Below, piece after piece: positions 1-8,416 of a DNA stretch of 64,000 nt (position 1 is its first letter; every line of letters starts with the position of its first letter). The stretch is from Hallerella sp964587155 (GTDB lineage Bacteria > Fibrobacterota > Fibrobacteria > Fibrobacterales > Fibrobacteraceae): NCBI GenBank assembly GCA_964587155.1, contig CAZPKF010000015.1, forward strand, positions 8,768-72,767. Direction: 5' to 3'. The position numbers were made by a program, and so were the translations under genes. Below the pieces are notes generated by a model. The model was not told the DNA's origin, searched no databases, and saw nothing but the letters and a program-made list of their open reading frames with translations.

Positions 1-89
1 TCTTAACAAAAGAAACTTTTTTTGAATGGCTGGCAAGGGCCTTCTTGCGCGAAAAGGCTCCATTCGGACGCTTCTGAATGGCTGTGAAG

Positions 90-1076
90 TCAGCGCGCGT
101 TCAAAAAAAGGAAAAGTCCTAAAATCGACAGGCAAATGCCGCAGCAAAGAGAAAGTCCGGAGTAGATGAAGTACGCATACCGGTTGAGTTTTCCTGTTTT
201 CTGGATTCCGGAATCGATTCCGCGGCGAAGAAATATGGATGCAACGCCAAATCCCGTGTTGGTGATGGCCATGCCGAGTCCGATGGCGGCGGCTCCCAAA
301 ATGGCGATGCCGGGCATTCCGTGCAAAAGGCAAAAGAAGACGACTAGGGCGACTGCGGGGCAGGGGACAATTCCTGTAACGAAGGCAAGCCACAGCAATT
401 CTTTCCAGTTGGCATTTTGAGACGCACTTTCGGAATTTTCTCCATGGGAAATTTCTCGGATGGAAATGACTATCAGCAGAATCCCAGTTAATATGATCAG
501 AGCGTAACTGGCCTTTTCAATGTGGATGCGGCTCAATTCAAATAAAGGAAAAAGGGTTGCTTGGGTGATGCCGTATAAGATGAACAGGAGGATGACGGCG
601 GAAAGGGTGTGGATGAAAGTGATCGAAGTGCCTAGGCCGACACCTTGCAATAGTTTTCCGCGGCGGGCGATGAAATAGCTGGCGACGATGGTTTTCCCAT
701 GGCCGGGGCCTATTGCATGGATGATACCGTAAAAGAAACAAACGAGCAGGAATATGCTCAAACTGGATGCGTTTCCATTTTGCAAACGGGACACTTGGAT
801 GGAAATTTTTTCGCGGAGCGTTTTCTGCGAAGAAACTAGCCATTCCCACATGGCGTCGGAACCGATGAAAAAATAACTGGATGTGGTTTTGACATTGCCA
901 GGGTAGGCGGAAACCGTATCAACGGCGGATTGGGCTTGCGGCTGATCTACGGGTTTGACTGTGGCTGTTTTTTTAAAGTCGAACCGTTTTTGGTTCACGT
1001 CGGCAAAAGATGTTGTGCAAAAGAGCAGTAAAATGGAGAGAATTAAAAATTCAGTGAGCTTTTTGGAACCGGACAT
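90..1076 (-). CDS. NicO/RcnA-type nickel-cobalt transporter
   Basis: Inner-membrane protein of the NicO (RcnA/HoxN-like) family, expected to move Ni2+ or Co2+. A signal-like hydrophobic N-terminus (about residues 8-25) is followed by a roughly 80-residue extramembrane stretch. A transporter core of about six helices follows, with the family signature HAIGPGHGKT near residue 120, a second His in SITFIHT near 156, and the TGIVPCPA loop near 236. The family is known to use such His residues for metal binding. It overlaps the upstream DUF1007 gene by 26 bp, a pairing found in many Gram-negative bacteria, so the two probably act together. Direction of transport and the metal cannot be told from sequence. 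Bases 1-89, downstream of the stop, hold no gene I can support. Confidence 0.85.
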   Translation of the reverse strand: MSGSKKLTEFLILSILLLFCTTSFADVNQKRFDFKKTATVKPVDQPQAQSAVDTVSAYPGNVKTTSSYFFIGSDAMWEWLVSSQKTLREKISIQVSRLQNGNASSLSIFLLVCFFYGIIHAIGPGHGKTIVASYFIARRGKLLQGVGLGTSITFIHTLSAVILLFILYGITQATLFPLFELSRIHIEKASYALIILTGILLIVISIREISHGENSESASQNANWKELLWLAFVTGIVPCPAVALVVFFCLLHGMPGIAILGAAAIGLGMAITNTGFGVASIFLRRGIDSGIQKTGKLNRYAYFIYSGLSLCCGICLSILGLFLFLNAR

Positions 1077-1644
1077 AGATCCCCTTGACAGAGCTGGAAA
1101 AATTTTTGAACTGGGTCAAGTCGTTGAGCGAGTCGACGAAATATTCTACATCGATGGCAGCAGGTGCCTGAATTTGACTGTTGTTTACATTGGTAGTGAT
1201 TAGAATGTAATTCGTTGGGTCTGTCGTTGCGATGACCAGCATCGTGTAATCTTCGGATTGTGCGGGAATATGGAAGGTGTTTAAAAATTCAACGACGAGC
1301 CTTCCTTCGGCGTTGACGGAAACTTTCAAATTCTTGGATTCTTTGGGCGAATAAAATACGCTTCCGTCCCCAACGTAATTGAATCGGCTGTATTGCTTGG
1401 CTGCATCAATAATTTGTTCTTGGTAAAGGGGAAGCTCGTCGGCTTCGAATCTTCCATTTTTATTTTTGTCTCCGGCGGCAATCATCGCTTGGCTGTAAAT
1501 CAAGTCGAATGTCCATTTGTTTTGAACTCCGACAAAACTATTTTCGTCAAAAACGAGGTCAACATTCGCATCGATAAAAACGTGCGGATGAGCGAGGGCG
1601 ATTCCTGCAAGGATGCCGACAATGCCAAAAATTCGCATTTTCAC
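1051..1644 (-). CDS. DUF1007 periplasmic protein
   Basis: Secreted protein of the DUF1007 family, the usual partner of NicO-type transporters. It has a signal peptide of about 18 residues, then the family motif HPHVFID at the predicted mature N-terminus, which looks able to bind metal. An EF-hand-like loop, DKNKNGRFEADE (about 59-70), is typical of the family. The rest is beta-rich with no membrane segment. The start is the only ATG before the signal peptide. An AT-rich stretch upstream (1645-1683) could hold the promoter of the two-gene unit. The biochemical role of DUF1007 is not established; metal delivery to the transporter is inference from the gene pairing. Confidence 0.85.
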   Translation of the reverse strand: MKMRIFGIVGILAGIALAHPHVFIDANVDLVFDENSFVGVQNKWTFDLIYSQAMIAAGDKNKNGRFEADELPLYQEQIIDAAKQYSRFNYVGDGSVFYSPKESKNLKVSVNAEGRLVVEFLNTFHIPAQSEDYTMLVIATTDPTNYILITTNVNNSQIQAPAAIDVEYFVDSLNDLTQFKNFSSSVKGIYVRFQKAH

Positions 1645-1683
1645 GGATTCAATATATCTTAAAATTTTTGAAAAAGATTTGGT

Positions 1684-2820
1684 TCAGCCGTTTTGCAAAC
1701 CCAAGAGTTGGCTGATTTCTTCTCCGATGTCGCCATCTTGAAGAGTAATTCCCAACAGTTTTTGTTCAATTTCTTCGGGCGGGTTGCGGAGTCCGCTGCG
1801 GGGAGAAGTTTCTGTGCAAAGGCTCCCTTCGCTTTCGAGAATCAAACGTTCGGCGAGTGCGGCGTGTAACGCCAAAGACGCATCGATGTATTTTAAATGG
1901 GTGGGTTCTTCTAAGATAAAATTCAGGGCGAATTTTTTGTTCAAAACGCGGTCTTCCGGCATGTCGTCGCTGAACTCATCCTCGGCACCCATGCAAGCAA
2001 TGACGGCTTTGGTCCGCAGCAACGCAGTATGAATGCCCGGCTCGGAAAGGGCGTGGCGAACTCCTGTCGCGGTGACGATGAAGTCGGCGGATTCAATCTT
2101 TTTGACCGCGTCGGAAATATTATTCTTGTCGATGATTTCAACGCCGTTCAGTTCTAATGTGGGAATGAAATCCGAAGCGGATTCCCGGCGTTCTATGTCG
2201 GTTATCGTGCAAACGCGCATTCCGCGTGAAATGCCGTGGAGGGCGATTCCGCAGCCGACTTTTCCGCTGCCGAAAACAAGCAGGGATTTTCCTTCGAATT
2301 CCGTAAATCCAGATTGGCAAAGCCCTCTAAAAAAGCCGTCGCCGGTCCCAAGGGAGGTTTCTATCCGCTTGATGATGCCGCTGTCGGCAACGAAAACGGG
2401 CAATTCCGCATTTTCGTAATAGGGAACGCCTGTTCTCGTCAGTTCCACGAACCCCATTTTGGGGTGGCAAGCGGCGAATTGGCCGGCACAATCCAAGATC
2501 AAATCAAAAAAATCGCCATCCTGTTCCATGTCTAACACCATTTCTGGAGAAAGGACTGGAATTTCGCTTTCCTGCAACAATTCGACGATTTCAATATCGC
2601 AGGGAATGGCCGAGTGTTCTACGGCGCGTCCGGCGAAAAGCTCTGCACCACCGGCTAACAGAGCTTCGTATTGTAAAAGGGAGTTTCTGAATATGGGGGT
2701 AGCGACAAGAATTTTCAAACCTTCGAATGGACGCGTTTCGCTCCATTCCGCAGCCAGGGCCGCTAGGACGGGGTATTCTCTTGGCGAATAATACTTTTGG
2801 GTGATGTCGTCAAAAAGCAT
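1684..2820 (-). CDS. SAHH-fold NAD-binding protein, divergent
   Basis: Cytoplasmic protein recognisably related to S-adenosylhomocysteine hydrolase. It shows the N-terminal substrate-domain pattern, a segment ADSGIIK near 145-151 aligning with the NDSVTK active-site Lys segment, and a Rossmann loop FGSGKVGCGIA near 183-193 matching AGYGDVGKGCA. At 378 residues it is shorter than true SAHH (430-490). The N-terminal His-containing motif (HMTIQTA in the classical enzyme) reads TPIFRNS here, so the catalytic His is not evident. A homocysteine- or nucleoside-related activity is possible but the reaction is unknown. It stands alone between the NicO pair and dnaA, about 38 bp from each. It could be a different 2-hydroxyacid-dehydrogenase-like enzyme. 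Confidence 0.6.
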   Translation of the reverse strand: MLFDDITQKYYSPREYPVLAALAAEWSETRPFEGLKILVATPIFRNSLLQYEALLAGGAELFAGRAVEHSAIPCDIEIVELLQESEIPVLSPEMVLDMEQDGDFFDLILDCAGQFAACHPKMGFVELTRTGVPYYENAELPVFVADSGIIKRIETSLGTGDGFFRGLCQSGFTEFEGKSLLVFGSGKVGCGIALHGISRGMRVCTITDIERRESASDFIPTLELNGVEIIDKNNISDAVKKIESADFIVTATGVRHALSEPGIHTALLRTKAVIACMGAEDEFSDDMPEDRVLNKKFALNFILEEPTHLKYIDASLALHAALAERLILESEGSLCTETSPRSGLRNPPEEIEQKLLGITLQDGDIGEEISQLLGLQNG

Positions 2821-2858
2821 TTGAAAGTTCTCCAGGAAAACCTAGTGGCAGTTGATGG

Positions 2859-4160
2859 TCAGTGTATGTTGGATTTGATGGTTTCGATGGCGCGGGCAAA
2901 TGTGGCGTCGCTCTGCATTTCTTTTTCGATAGTCCTGATGGCGTGCATGACGGTTGAATGATCGCGGTTTGCAAAACGCATGCCAACGCTTTTCAGACTG
3001 AGCGTCGTGAGCGATTTCATTAGATACATGGCCACTTGTCTTGCGTGGGCGACTTCCTTGGTGCCGCGTCCGGATTCCAAAAGTTTATCTTCGGGAACAT
3101 CAAAAAATTGTGCAACGGCCTGGATGACGGATTCCGTACCCACTCGGCGTTTGATGTTCGGGATAATGTCGGCGACAACTTGCCTTGCGATGGAAATGTT
3201 GATGTCTTGTTTGGCAATGCTCGATTGCAGAGCAAGCCTGACAATGGCGGATTTGAGGGGGCGAACGCAACCTTCGATATTTTCTGCCAGATAAGCGAAA
3301 ACATCGTCGGGAACGTCTAAATGGCTGTTTGCCGCTTGCTTGCGGAGAATCGCTTCGCGGGTTTCAAATGCGGGTGGTTGAATGTCGACTGTCAATCCCG
3401 ACGAAAAACGGCTAACTAGGCGGTCGGAAAGGTTCATAACCTCGGCTGCGGGCGCGTCGGACGTGAGGACTATCTGTTTCCCAGCTTGGTGTAAGGCGTT
3501 GAAAATGTGGAAAAATTCGTTTTGCGTTTCGATGGAGTTTTGCCAGTTTTGAATATCGTCAATCAGCAAAACGTCTACTTTGTTGCGGTAAAAAGACGAC
3601 CATTCGTTGGCGGTTCCATCCTTGAGGTTTGCCGTGTATTCATCCTGAAAATCCCTGGCGGGAATATAGCGGACGGATTTCCCTGTGGCGTTTCCCAAAA
3701 TATGATTGCCGATGGCCTGCAGCAGATGCGTTTTGCCTAGTCCCGGAGCACCGTAAATGAACAGCGGATTGTATTTGCTGTGTTCCGGGTTTTCCGCCAC
3801 GGCGAAAGCCGCACTGAACGCCAGCTTCGAATTGCTGCCCTCGACAAAGTTTTCAAAGCTGAATTCTTCCGAAAGCTTTATCGGCCGGCAGAATTCCTGA
3901 GGCGCATTGGAAATGGAAGGATTGGACGTGGGAAGAAGAAAATCAAAAACGAGATTGTTTCCCGTTGCTTCTTGCCAGCTGATTTCAAGAAGAACTTTGT
4001 ATGGCAGATAAGCCTTGACGTCTTTGTCTGCCGGCAGGATGACAGAAACGTGTCTATCAGTAACGCTAGAAAGGGTGAGATTTGCAAACAAATCATTATA
4101 AACAGCGTCGGAAATCTTGCTGTGCAAAAGATTCAAGCATTTTTCAAATTGCGGATGCAT
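2859..4160 (-). CDS. dnaA: Chromosomal replication initiator DnaA
   Basis: AAA+ replication initiator that binds DnaA boxes and opens the origin. Domain I covers about residues 1-75, followed by a short linker. The AAA+ core has Walker A GAPGLGKTH (137-145) and Walker B VDVLLIDDI (195-203). The C-terminal DNA-binding domain carries the DnaA signature RDHSTVMHA near 400. Length 433 is slightly short for the family because the linker is short. The classical neighbours dnaN, recF and gyrB are absent, and the 27 bp to the divergent gene at 4188 are too short for an origin. Whether this is the only dnaA copy cannot be seen here. The start ATG is followed directly by the conserved domain I helix. 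Confidence 0.93.
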   Translation of the reverse strand: MHPQFEKCLNLLHSKISDAVYNDLFANLTLSSVTDRHVSVILPADKDVKAYLPYKVLLEISWQEATGNNLVFDFLLPTSNPSISNAPQEFCRPIKLSEEFSFENFVEGSNSKLAFSAAFAVAENPEHSKYNPLFIYGAPGLGKTHLLQAIGNHILGNATGKSVRYIPARDFQDEYTANLKDGTANEWSSFYRNKVDVLLIDDIQNWQNSIETQNEFFHIFNALHQAGKQIVLTSDAPAAEVMNLSDRLVSRFSSGLTVDIQPPAFETREAILRKQAANSHLDVPDDVFAYLAENIEGCVRPLKSAIVRLALQSSIAKQDINISIARQVVADIIPNIKRRVGTESVIQAVAQFFDVPEDKLLESGRGTKEVAHARQVAMYLMKSLTTLSLKSVGMRFANRDHSTVMHAIRTIEKEMQSDATFARAIETIKSNIH

Positions 4161-4187
4161 GGATTACAATTTAACTATTATTGGGAC

Positions 4188-4760
4188 ATGTTGACTTGGA
4201 TTTCCGGTTTAGGTTCCCTTTTTTGGATTCCCCCGATTTTTTGGATAGCGCTGGTGTGTTGGGCGCGTTTTTTGGCTTACCCCGTTTCCTTGAAACGGTG
4301 GATTCGGCGGGGAAAAACGTGGTGCTATGTCCCCGAATGGTGGTCCAGGATGTTGCATCGCAAGGCGGTTTTGGCCGTTTTGGGAATTTTGTTTGTTTGC
4401 TCGGCCTGTTTCACATCGGCGACGATTTTTTGGGCTGTGGGCGGATTTCCTGTCCCATGCCTCGCGCTTCTTATTGCCGCATGCCTTGTCATTGAAAAGT
4501 TGATTGTTGAAAAGGCGATGGACGGAGTTTACCGGTTGGAAGTCAATGCGTATTTTTTGGAATACAGACGTCAAAGCGATTATTACGGTAAGTCCGGAAT
4601 TTCGCTTTCTGACGAAGATCTTCGCGGACATGCGGCGTGGGCTTTTCGCAATGCGATGAAAAAAGCCGATGCGGAAAATCGCTTGTTCAAACATTTGAAA
4701 GAAATGTCCGCACTGGAAATTGCGGAAGAACGTGAAGAGGCTGCTTATGAAAACGCTTAA
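4188..4760 (+). CDS. Two-helix membrane protein, unknown function
   Basis: A 190-residue protein I do not recognise. Two hydrophobic regions, about 12-32 and 60-110, predict a membrane anchor of two to three helices. The C-terminal half is soluble and charged, containing YYGKSGISLSDED and a long Glu/Lys-rich helix at the end. I chose ATG 4188 because the longer open frame runs back into dnaA on the other strand; ATG 4156 is an alternative. It ends 14 bp inside the squalene/phytoene synthase gene, implying translational coupling. Context with isoprenoid and lipoprotein genes suggests a membrane role, but this is only inference. Confidence 0.65.
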   Translation: MLTWISGLGSLFWIPPIFWIALVCWARFLAYPVSLKRWIRRGKTWCYVPEWWSRMLHRKAVLAVLGILFVCSACFTSATIFWAVGGFPVPCLALLIAACLVIEKLIVEKAMDGVYRLEVNAYFLEYRRQSDYYGKSGISLSDEDLRGHAAWAFRNAMKKADAENRLFKHLKEMSALEIAEEREEAAYENA

Positions 4761-5811
4761 TTTGCCAGATGCGGAAAAACGCTTTGAATATGCGGACAAA
4801 ATGCTGTTGCTTGTTTCGCGGACATTTGCGTTGAACATCAATCGGCTTTCAGGAAAGCTCCGCCGTACGGTCTTGCTCGCGTATCTTTACCTGCGGATAG
4901 CGGATACACTGGAAGATGATTCTCGGCTTCCGGTAAAAGAAAAACTCCACCTGTTGACTCTGTTTTCGGGCATTTTTCAAAAAGATGCCGATATGGAAAG
5001 TGCTTTGTCCCAATTTGTCCGCGCATTGCCTCCGTATTTTGCGGAATCGGAAGACCCGAATCACGGCCTTTGCCGCCATGCGGAAACGGTTGTTCCCCTG
5101 CTGTGGACTTTTGACGAAAATTCGATTTCGTGTGTCAGCGAAACTGTTTGTGAAATGTGCGAAGGAATGGCGCTGTCGATTCGGCAAATGGAAGATTCTT
5201 TGGGAAAAGGCTGGTTCACTTTGGAAACGATGCCGGATCTTTCACGTTATTGTTATTATGTCGCGGGCATTGTCGGTAAACTTCTTACGAAACTGTTTGC
5301 CGCAGGAAATTCGGCCATTGACAAGGCGCGTTTAGAAATGCTGCAGGCGCGCGATGTGAGTTTTGGACTTGCGCTGCAATTGGTGAACATCATCAAGGAT
5401 GTTCGCGAAGATGCAGAACGAAAAGTCTGCTTTGTGCCCGAAATGCTTTGTCATTCTCATGGGTTTGAAAGTTCCCCGGCGATGTTTTCTGCGGACGCAG
5501 ACAAAAAGGCGCGGGCTTCGGTGATGAAAGAATTGGTCGGAGAAGCTTGGAAACATTTGGCGGATGCCGTGGAATATACGATTACAATTCCCCGTCGCAA
5601 TCCGAAAATTCGCCTGTTTTGTCTTTGGCCCTTGTTCATGGCGGCAAAAAATCTTTCTGTGATGGGCGATTGTTCAAAGCTTTTCGACAAAGATCACAAA
5701 GTGAAAATTTCACGGGATGATGTGAAAGAAATCGTCCGTTCGACGACGCTGCATTTTTATTCGAATTCCTGGATACGGAAACGGTTCGAAGCGTTGAGGG
5801 ATGGCGTATGA
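4747..5811 (+). CDS. Squalene/phytoene synthase family protein
   Basis: Trans-isoprenyl diphosphate synthase of the head-to-head type, joining two prenyl diphosphates (FPP to squalene, or GGPP to phytoene). Both Mg-binding Asp motifs are present: DTLED (about 53-57) inside LRIADTLEDD, and DVRED (about 218-222) inside NIIKDVRED followed by ERKVCFVP. A hydrophobic C-terminal region could be a weak membrane contact. ATG 4747 was chosen because GAAGAGG lies just upstream and the conserved N-terminus begins here; the frame is open further back to 4720. Substrates can come from the ispA-like gene at 45067. No carotenoid desaturase or hopene cyclase is in the window, so the product (squalene, diapophytoene or phytoene) is undecided. 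Confidence 0.82.
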   Translation: MKTLNLPDAEKRFEYADKMLLLVSRTFALNINRLSGKLRRTVLLAYLYLRIADTLEDDSRLPVKEKLHLLTLFSGIFQKDADMESALSQFVRALPPYFAESEDPNHGLCRHAETVVPLLWTFDENSISCVSETVCEMCEGMALSIRQMEDSLGKGWFTLETMPDLSRYCYYVAGIVGKLLTKLFAAGNSAIDKARLEMLQARDVSFGLALQLVNIIKDVREDAERKVCFVPEMLCHSHGFESSPAMFSADADKKARASVMKELVGEAWKHLADAVEYTITIPRRNPKIRLFCLWPLFMAAKNLSVMGDCSKLFDKDHKVKISRDDVKEIVRSTTLHFYSNSWIRKRFEALRDGV

Positions 5812-6392
5812 ACGAAAAATTCCGACTTTTGAAATCGTGGAAATTCCACCTGGCTTTTGTCTTAATTTCCATTCTGGTCGATCAGGCGACGAAGATTTGG
5901 GCTGTGGCGACACTGGAAAGTTCGTATGAAAATCCTTTTGGCCGAATCATCCCTGTTTTCGGGGAACTATTGCAATTCCGGCTCGTGTATAATTACGGAG
6001 CCGCTTTTAGCAGTCGCCCGCAGGACTTGTTGCCTTTCTTACCGCCGACGATTTTCTTTTTGTTGATTTCCATTGTGGCGACAGCCATTCTGCTTTATTT
6101 TTACAAATCGGTCAAGAGGGACGATTTTTTGGTCCGGTTTGGCATTGCGATGATTTTTTCCGGCGCATTGGGAAATTTTATCGACCGGATGCGCATCGGG
6201 AAAGTGGTGGACTTCATCGATTGCGATTTCCCTGACTTTATCATGGAGCGCTGGCCAACGTTCAATTTTGCCGATTGCTGCGTGACCGTTGGCGTTGCAT
6301 TGGTTTTGATAGCTCCTCTCATTTACAAGTTTATCCAGTATTCTCCAGCAGGTTCGAATGCCAAAGAAAACAGAGAACAGTCAAATGCCTGA
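5808..6392 (+). CDS. lspA: Lipoprotein signal peptidase
   Basis: Signal peptidase II, the inner-membrane aspartyl protease that cuts prolipoproteins before the lipid-modified Cys. It has four predicted helices and all family motifs: VDQATK (about 24-29), YNYGAAF (61-67), GNFIDR with catalytic Asp near 126, and FNFAD with catalytic Asp near 156. Length 194 includes a short charged C-terminal tail. It overlaps the upstream synthase stop by 4 bp (ATGA) and the downstream rluD-like gene by up to 35 bp. The window encodes at least nine predicted lipoproteins that would be its substrates. Confidence 0.95.
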   Translation: MNEKFRLLKSWKFHLAFVLISILVDQATKIWAVATLESSYENPFGRIIPVFGELLQFRLVYNYGAAFSSRPQDLLPFLPPTIFFLLISIVATAILLYFYKSVKRDDFLVRFGIAMIFSGALGNFIDRMRIGKVVDFIDCDFPDFIMERWPTFNFADCCVTVGVALVLIAPLIYKFIQYSPAGSNAKENREQSNA

Positions 6393-7668
6393 ACTTTCCC
6401 GATTTGTCGTGTCCGAAGCGGAAGCGGGGGAACGCCTTGATAAATTTTTGCAGGGCAAGTTGAATGAATATTCCAGAACGGATATTCAAAAACTGATTGC
6501 AGACGGAGCTGTTTTTGCGGCGGGTTCTCCGGCAAAGAAAAATTTGCGTTTGACAGAAGGGATGACCGTCTTGCTTTCGGCGTTGCCCGAAAAGGAAAGC
6601 TCCGAACTATTGCCCGAAAAAATGGATTTGCACATCGTTTACGAAGACGATGATGTCGCCGTGATTTTTAAACCGCGTGGCGTTGTCGTGCATCCGGGAA
6701 ACGGCGCGGCGACAGGGACTCTCGCTGCTGGATTGCTGTATCATTTCAAGGGAAATCTTTCAACGATCAACGGCCCCCTCCGTCCGGGAATAGTGCATCG
6801 TTTGGACAAAGACACTCCCGGTTTGATGGTTGTCGCCAAAAACGATAAAGCGCATCGCAGCCTTTCGCAGCAATTAGAAGCGCGAACTCTTCATCGGCGT
6901 TATGAAGCGTTGATTTGGGGACATCCGCGGGATCTTTCCGGAGAAATTGAATTGCCCATGGGCCGGGATCCCAAATCCCGGATTCGCATGGCTGTTGTCA
7001 AAGACGGCAAATATGCCAAGACGCGTTACCATGCCAAAGAGTTCTTTGCCATCGCGACTCTCATGGAATATGAACTGGATACGGGACGAACCCATCAAAT
7101 CCGAGTGCATTCCCGTTATACGGGGCATCCGATTGTGGGAGACCCGATTTATGAAGGTCGAGAAGCATCGCTCTTCCGCATTCCGCCACTCTATCGGGAA
7201 ACGGCAGAAAAATTGTTGGAAATGGCTCCGGCGCAGCTTTTGCAGGCGGTGGAAATTTCGTTTGTCCATCCGGAAACGCATCAACAAATGTCGTTTTCTG
7301 TCCCATTAGAAGAATCGTTCGAAAAAGCGGTCCGTTTTTTGGAAAAGGAATGTTTGCAGCTTGCGCCGACTTTCGACGAAGATTCCAGTTTCCGTGATTT
7401 TGCCGAAACAGAAATTAATCATCCGTATTTGGAAGAAGAACCCGAAGAAGAAGAGGAATTTGAAGAAGAACCTCTGAAAAAACGTTTGACGCGTGCAGAA
7501 CGGCTTGCCATGAAAAAGGAGCGCATCCGTAAACGCAAAGCGATTGAAGCGGAAAAACGGGAACGGAAAGCGAAACGCGAAGCGGAAAAACGCGGAGAAG
7601 TTTACGAAAAGGGTAGTGCCGTAGTGACAGGTTACGAACCGACGATTGACCCTGCGTATTTGGAGTAA
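6358..7668 (+). CDS. RluD-family pseudouridine synthase, charged tail
   Basis: Converts uridine to pseudouridine in rRNA (RluA/RluD family). It has an N-terminal S4 RNA-binding domain (about 12-75), then the catalytic core with HRLDKDTPGL, catalytic Asp near 150. DTGRTHQIRVH and GHPIVGDPIY follow as usual. The core ends near residue 320. After it comes a tail of about 110 residues, first acidic (runs of Glu near 360-370), then strongly basic (Lys/Arg helix near 375-415), which is not normal for the family. The start at 6358 overlaps lspA by 35 bp; ATG 6385 (second Met, 8 bp overlap) is an equally good start. The tail looks intrinsically disordered or helical and may add RNA or ribosome contacts. 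Confidence 0.88.
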   Translation: MPKKTENSQMPELSRFVVSEAEAGERLDKFLQGKLNEYSRTDIQKLIADGAVFAAGSPAKKNLRLTEGMTVLLSALPEKESSELLPEKMDLHIVYEDDDVAVIFKPRGVVVHPGNGAATGTLAAGLLYHFKGNLSTINGPLRPGIVHRLDKDTPGLMVVAKNDKAHRSLSQQLEARTLHRRYEALIWGHPRDLSGEIELPMGRDPKSRIRMAVVKDGKYAKTRYHAKEFFAIATLMEYELDTGRTHQIRVHSRYTGHPIVGDPIYEGREASLFRIPPLYRETAEKLLEMAPAQLLQAVEISFVHPETHQQMSFSVPLEESFEKAVRFLEKECLQLAPTFDEDSSFRDFAETEINHPYLEEEPEEEEEFEEEPLKKRLTRAERLAMKKERIRKRKAIEAEKRERKAKREAEKRGEVYEKGSAVVTGYEPTIDPAYLE

Positions 7669-7696
7669 AATTCATTTTAGGCATTTTCTTCCGCTT

Positions 7697-7847
7697 GGAA
7701 ATTCATAATGCATAATTCGGAATGCGAAGTAGAGGTGCGAGCCGAAAACTCTCCTTGATGGGTTTTACACGGAAAACCTTTTCTGTAACTGTTGAATTTT
7801 GCACGGTTTGAACGGCGTAAATGAGCCGTTTTCGCAGAAAGGAAATG
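7697..7847 (-). repeat. Intergenic repeat copy A (~150 bp)
   Basis: Read on the minus strand, this stretch aligns by eye with 37533-37686 and 29816-29935. Shared blocks in order are: TTGCGAAAACGG-type sequence; a hairpin of AACGGC and GCCGTT arms; AAACCGTGCAAAATTCA; CAGAAAA; AAACCCATCAA; and finally TCGCATTCCGAATT with TGCATT. It lies between the rluD-like stop and the lipoprotein remnant, and overlaps the 5' part of that remnant's open frame. Confidence 0.6.
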
Positions 7848-8296
7848 TGTCCGAAGTTGGTTGCGGCTGCCTCCAAAAGGAAATTGCAAACGTTCCTCGT
7901 TCTTATTATGTTCTAACGCATAATTGCCAGGATTTTACGGAAACGATTTTTCCCATTTGCTTGTTTTCCGTTTTTTGGGGCGCTTGTTCCACCGATACGG
8001 TTTCCGCCGAAGAAAATGCTCCGATTTCTTCGAGTTTCGAAAATTCCCCATCGGGTATTTCGTCAGCGGGCAATGCATTTTCTTCGAGTGCAGAAAATCT
8101 GTCAGAAGATTCTTGTCTGGGAACTCCGGGAATCCCGTGGGACGGGACTACGGCAAAATCTTTTGCCGTTGGAGCGGGAGACAACGATTACAACGGAAAG
8201 TATTTTCGCCTTGAAGTGGATATCCTTTTGAATGAGGGCGATGTCATCGATTCCGGTGACAAAAACGACGGTTATCCCGCTCTTTCTTTTGAATAA
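7799..8296 (+). pseudogene. Possible remnant of a Ser-rich lipoprotein gene
   Basis: The open frame encodes 165 residues. Only the part from about residue 50 looks like protein from this genome: a short hydrophobic stretch ending FWGAC, like the lipobox of other lipoproteins here, then Ser/Glu-rich linkers (ISSSFENSP, NAFSSSAENL), and a short domain containing GIPWDGTTAK and YNGKYFRLEVDI that stops abruptly. The first 50 residues run through the intergenic repeat and include no start giving a proper signal peptide. I read it as the middle of a lipoprotein gene that lost both ends; a genuine small protein cannot be excluded. Confidence 0.35.
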
Positions 8297-8336
8297 TCCC
8301 GTTTTCGGCATTCTTGCCAGTTTCTGTCCTATTGAT

Positions 8337-8344
8337 TATATTTG
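8337..8344 (+). promoter_or_regulatory. Candidate promoter element TAnnTTTG
   Basis: TATATTTG fits the Bacteroidota-type -7 consensus TAnnTTTG. It would start a transcript near 8351, about 30 bases before the preQ1-I aptamer and 66 before the transporter start. No clear -33 TTTG is visible at the usual spacing. Confidence 0.35.
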
Positions 8345-8381
8345 GCGCATGGAAATCGCCGCAATGTCGCGGGCGCTTTCC

Positions 8382-8415
8382 GGAAGTCTTTGTCTAACCT
8401 TCCTTAAAAAACAAC
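8382..8415 (+). promoter_or_regulatory. preQ1-I riboswitch
   Basis: The 34 bases match the preQ1 type I aptamer position for position. P1 is GGAAG (8382-8386) with CTTCC (8399-8403), five perfect pairs. Loop TCTTTG (8387-8392) is followed by TCTAAC (8393-8398), whose last C (8398) aligns with the cytosine that pairs with preQ1 in the Bacillus subtilis aptamer. The tail has TTAAAAAA then CAAC (8404-8415). CAA (8412-8414) pairs with loop TTG (8390-8392) to form the H-type pseudoknot. Segment lengths (5-6-6-5-12) are identical to the B. subtilis example. The ATG of the YhhQ/VUT-type transporter starts 2 bases after the tail, so ligand binding should block ribosome access. I see no terminator, so control is likely translational. 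Confidence 0.85.
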
Positions 8416-8416
8416 T

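Noticed and set aside
1..89. Two copies of TGAATGGCTG about 50 bases apart downstream of the NicO-type gene
   Set aside because: Only 10 bases each at the window edge, no stem-loop with a T run; not enough to call a repeat or terminator.
3780..4187. Upstream extension of the 4188 membrane-protein frame
   Set aside because: It runs back over the dnaA coding region on the other strand; the protein-like sequence begins only at about 4188.
8102..8311. Minus-strand open frame across the lipoprotein remnant
   Set aside because: No start context or homology; shadow of the Ser-rich plus-strand frame.
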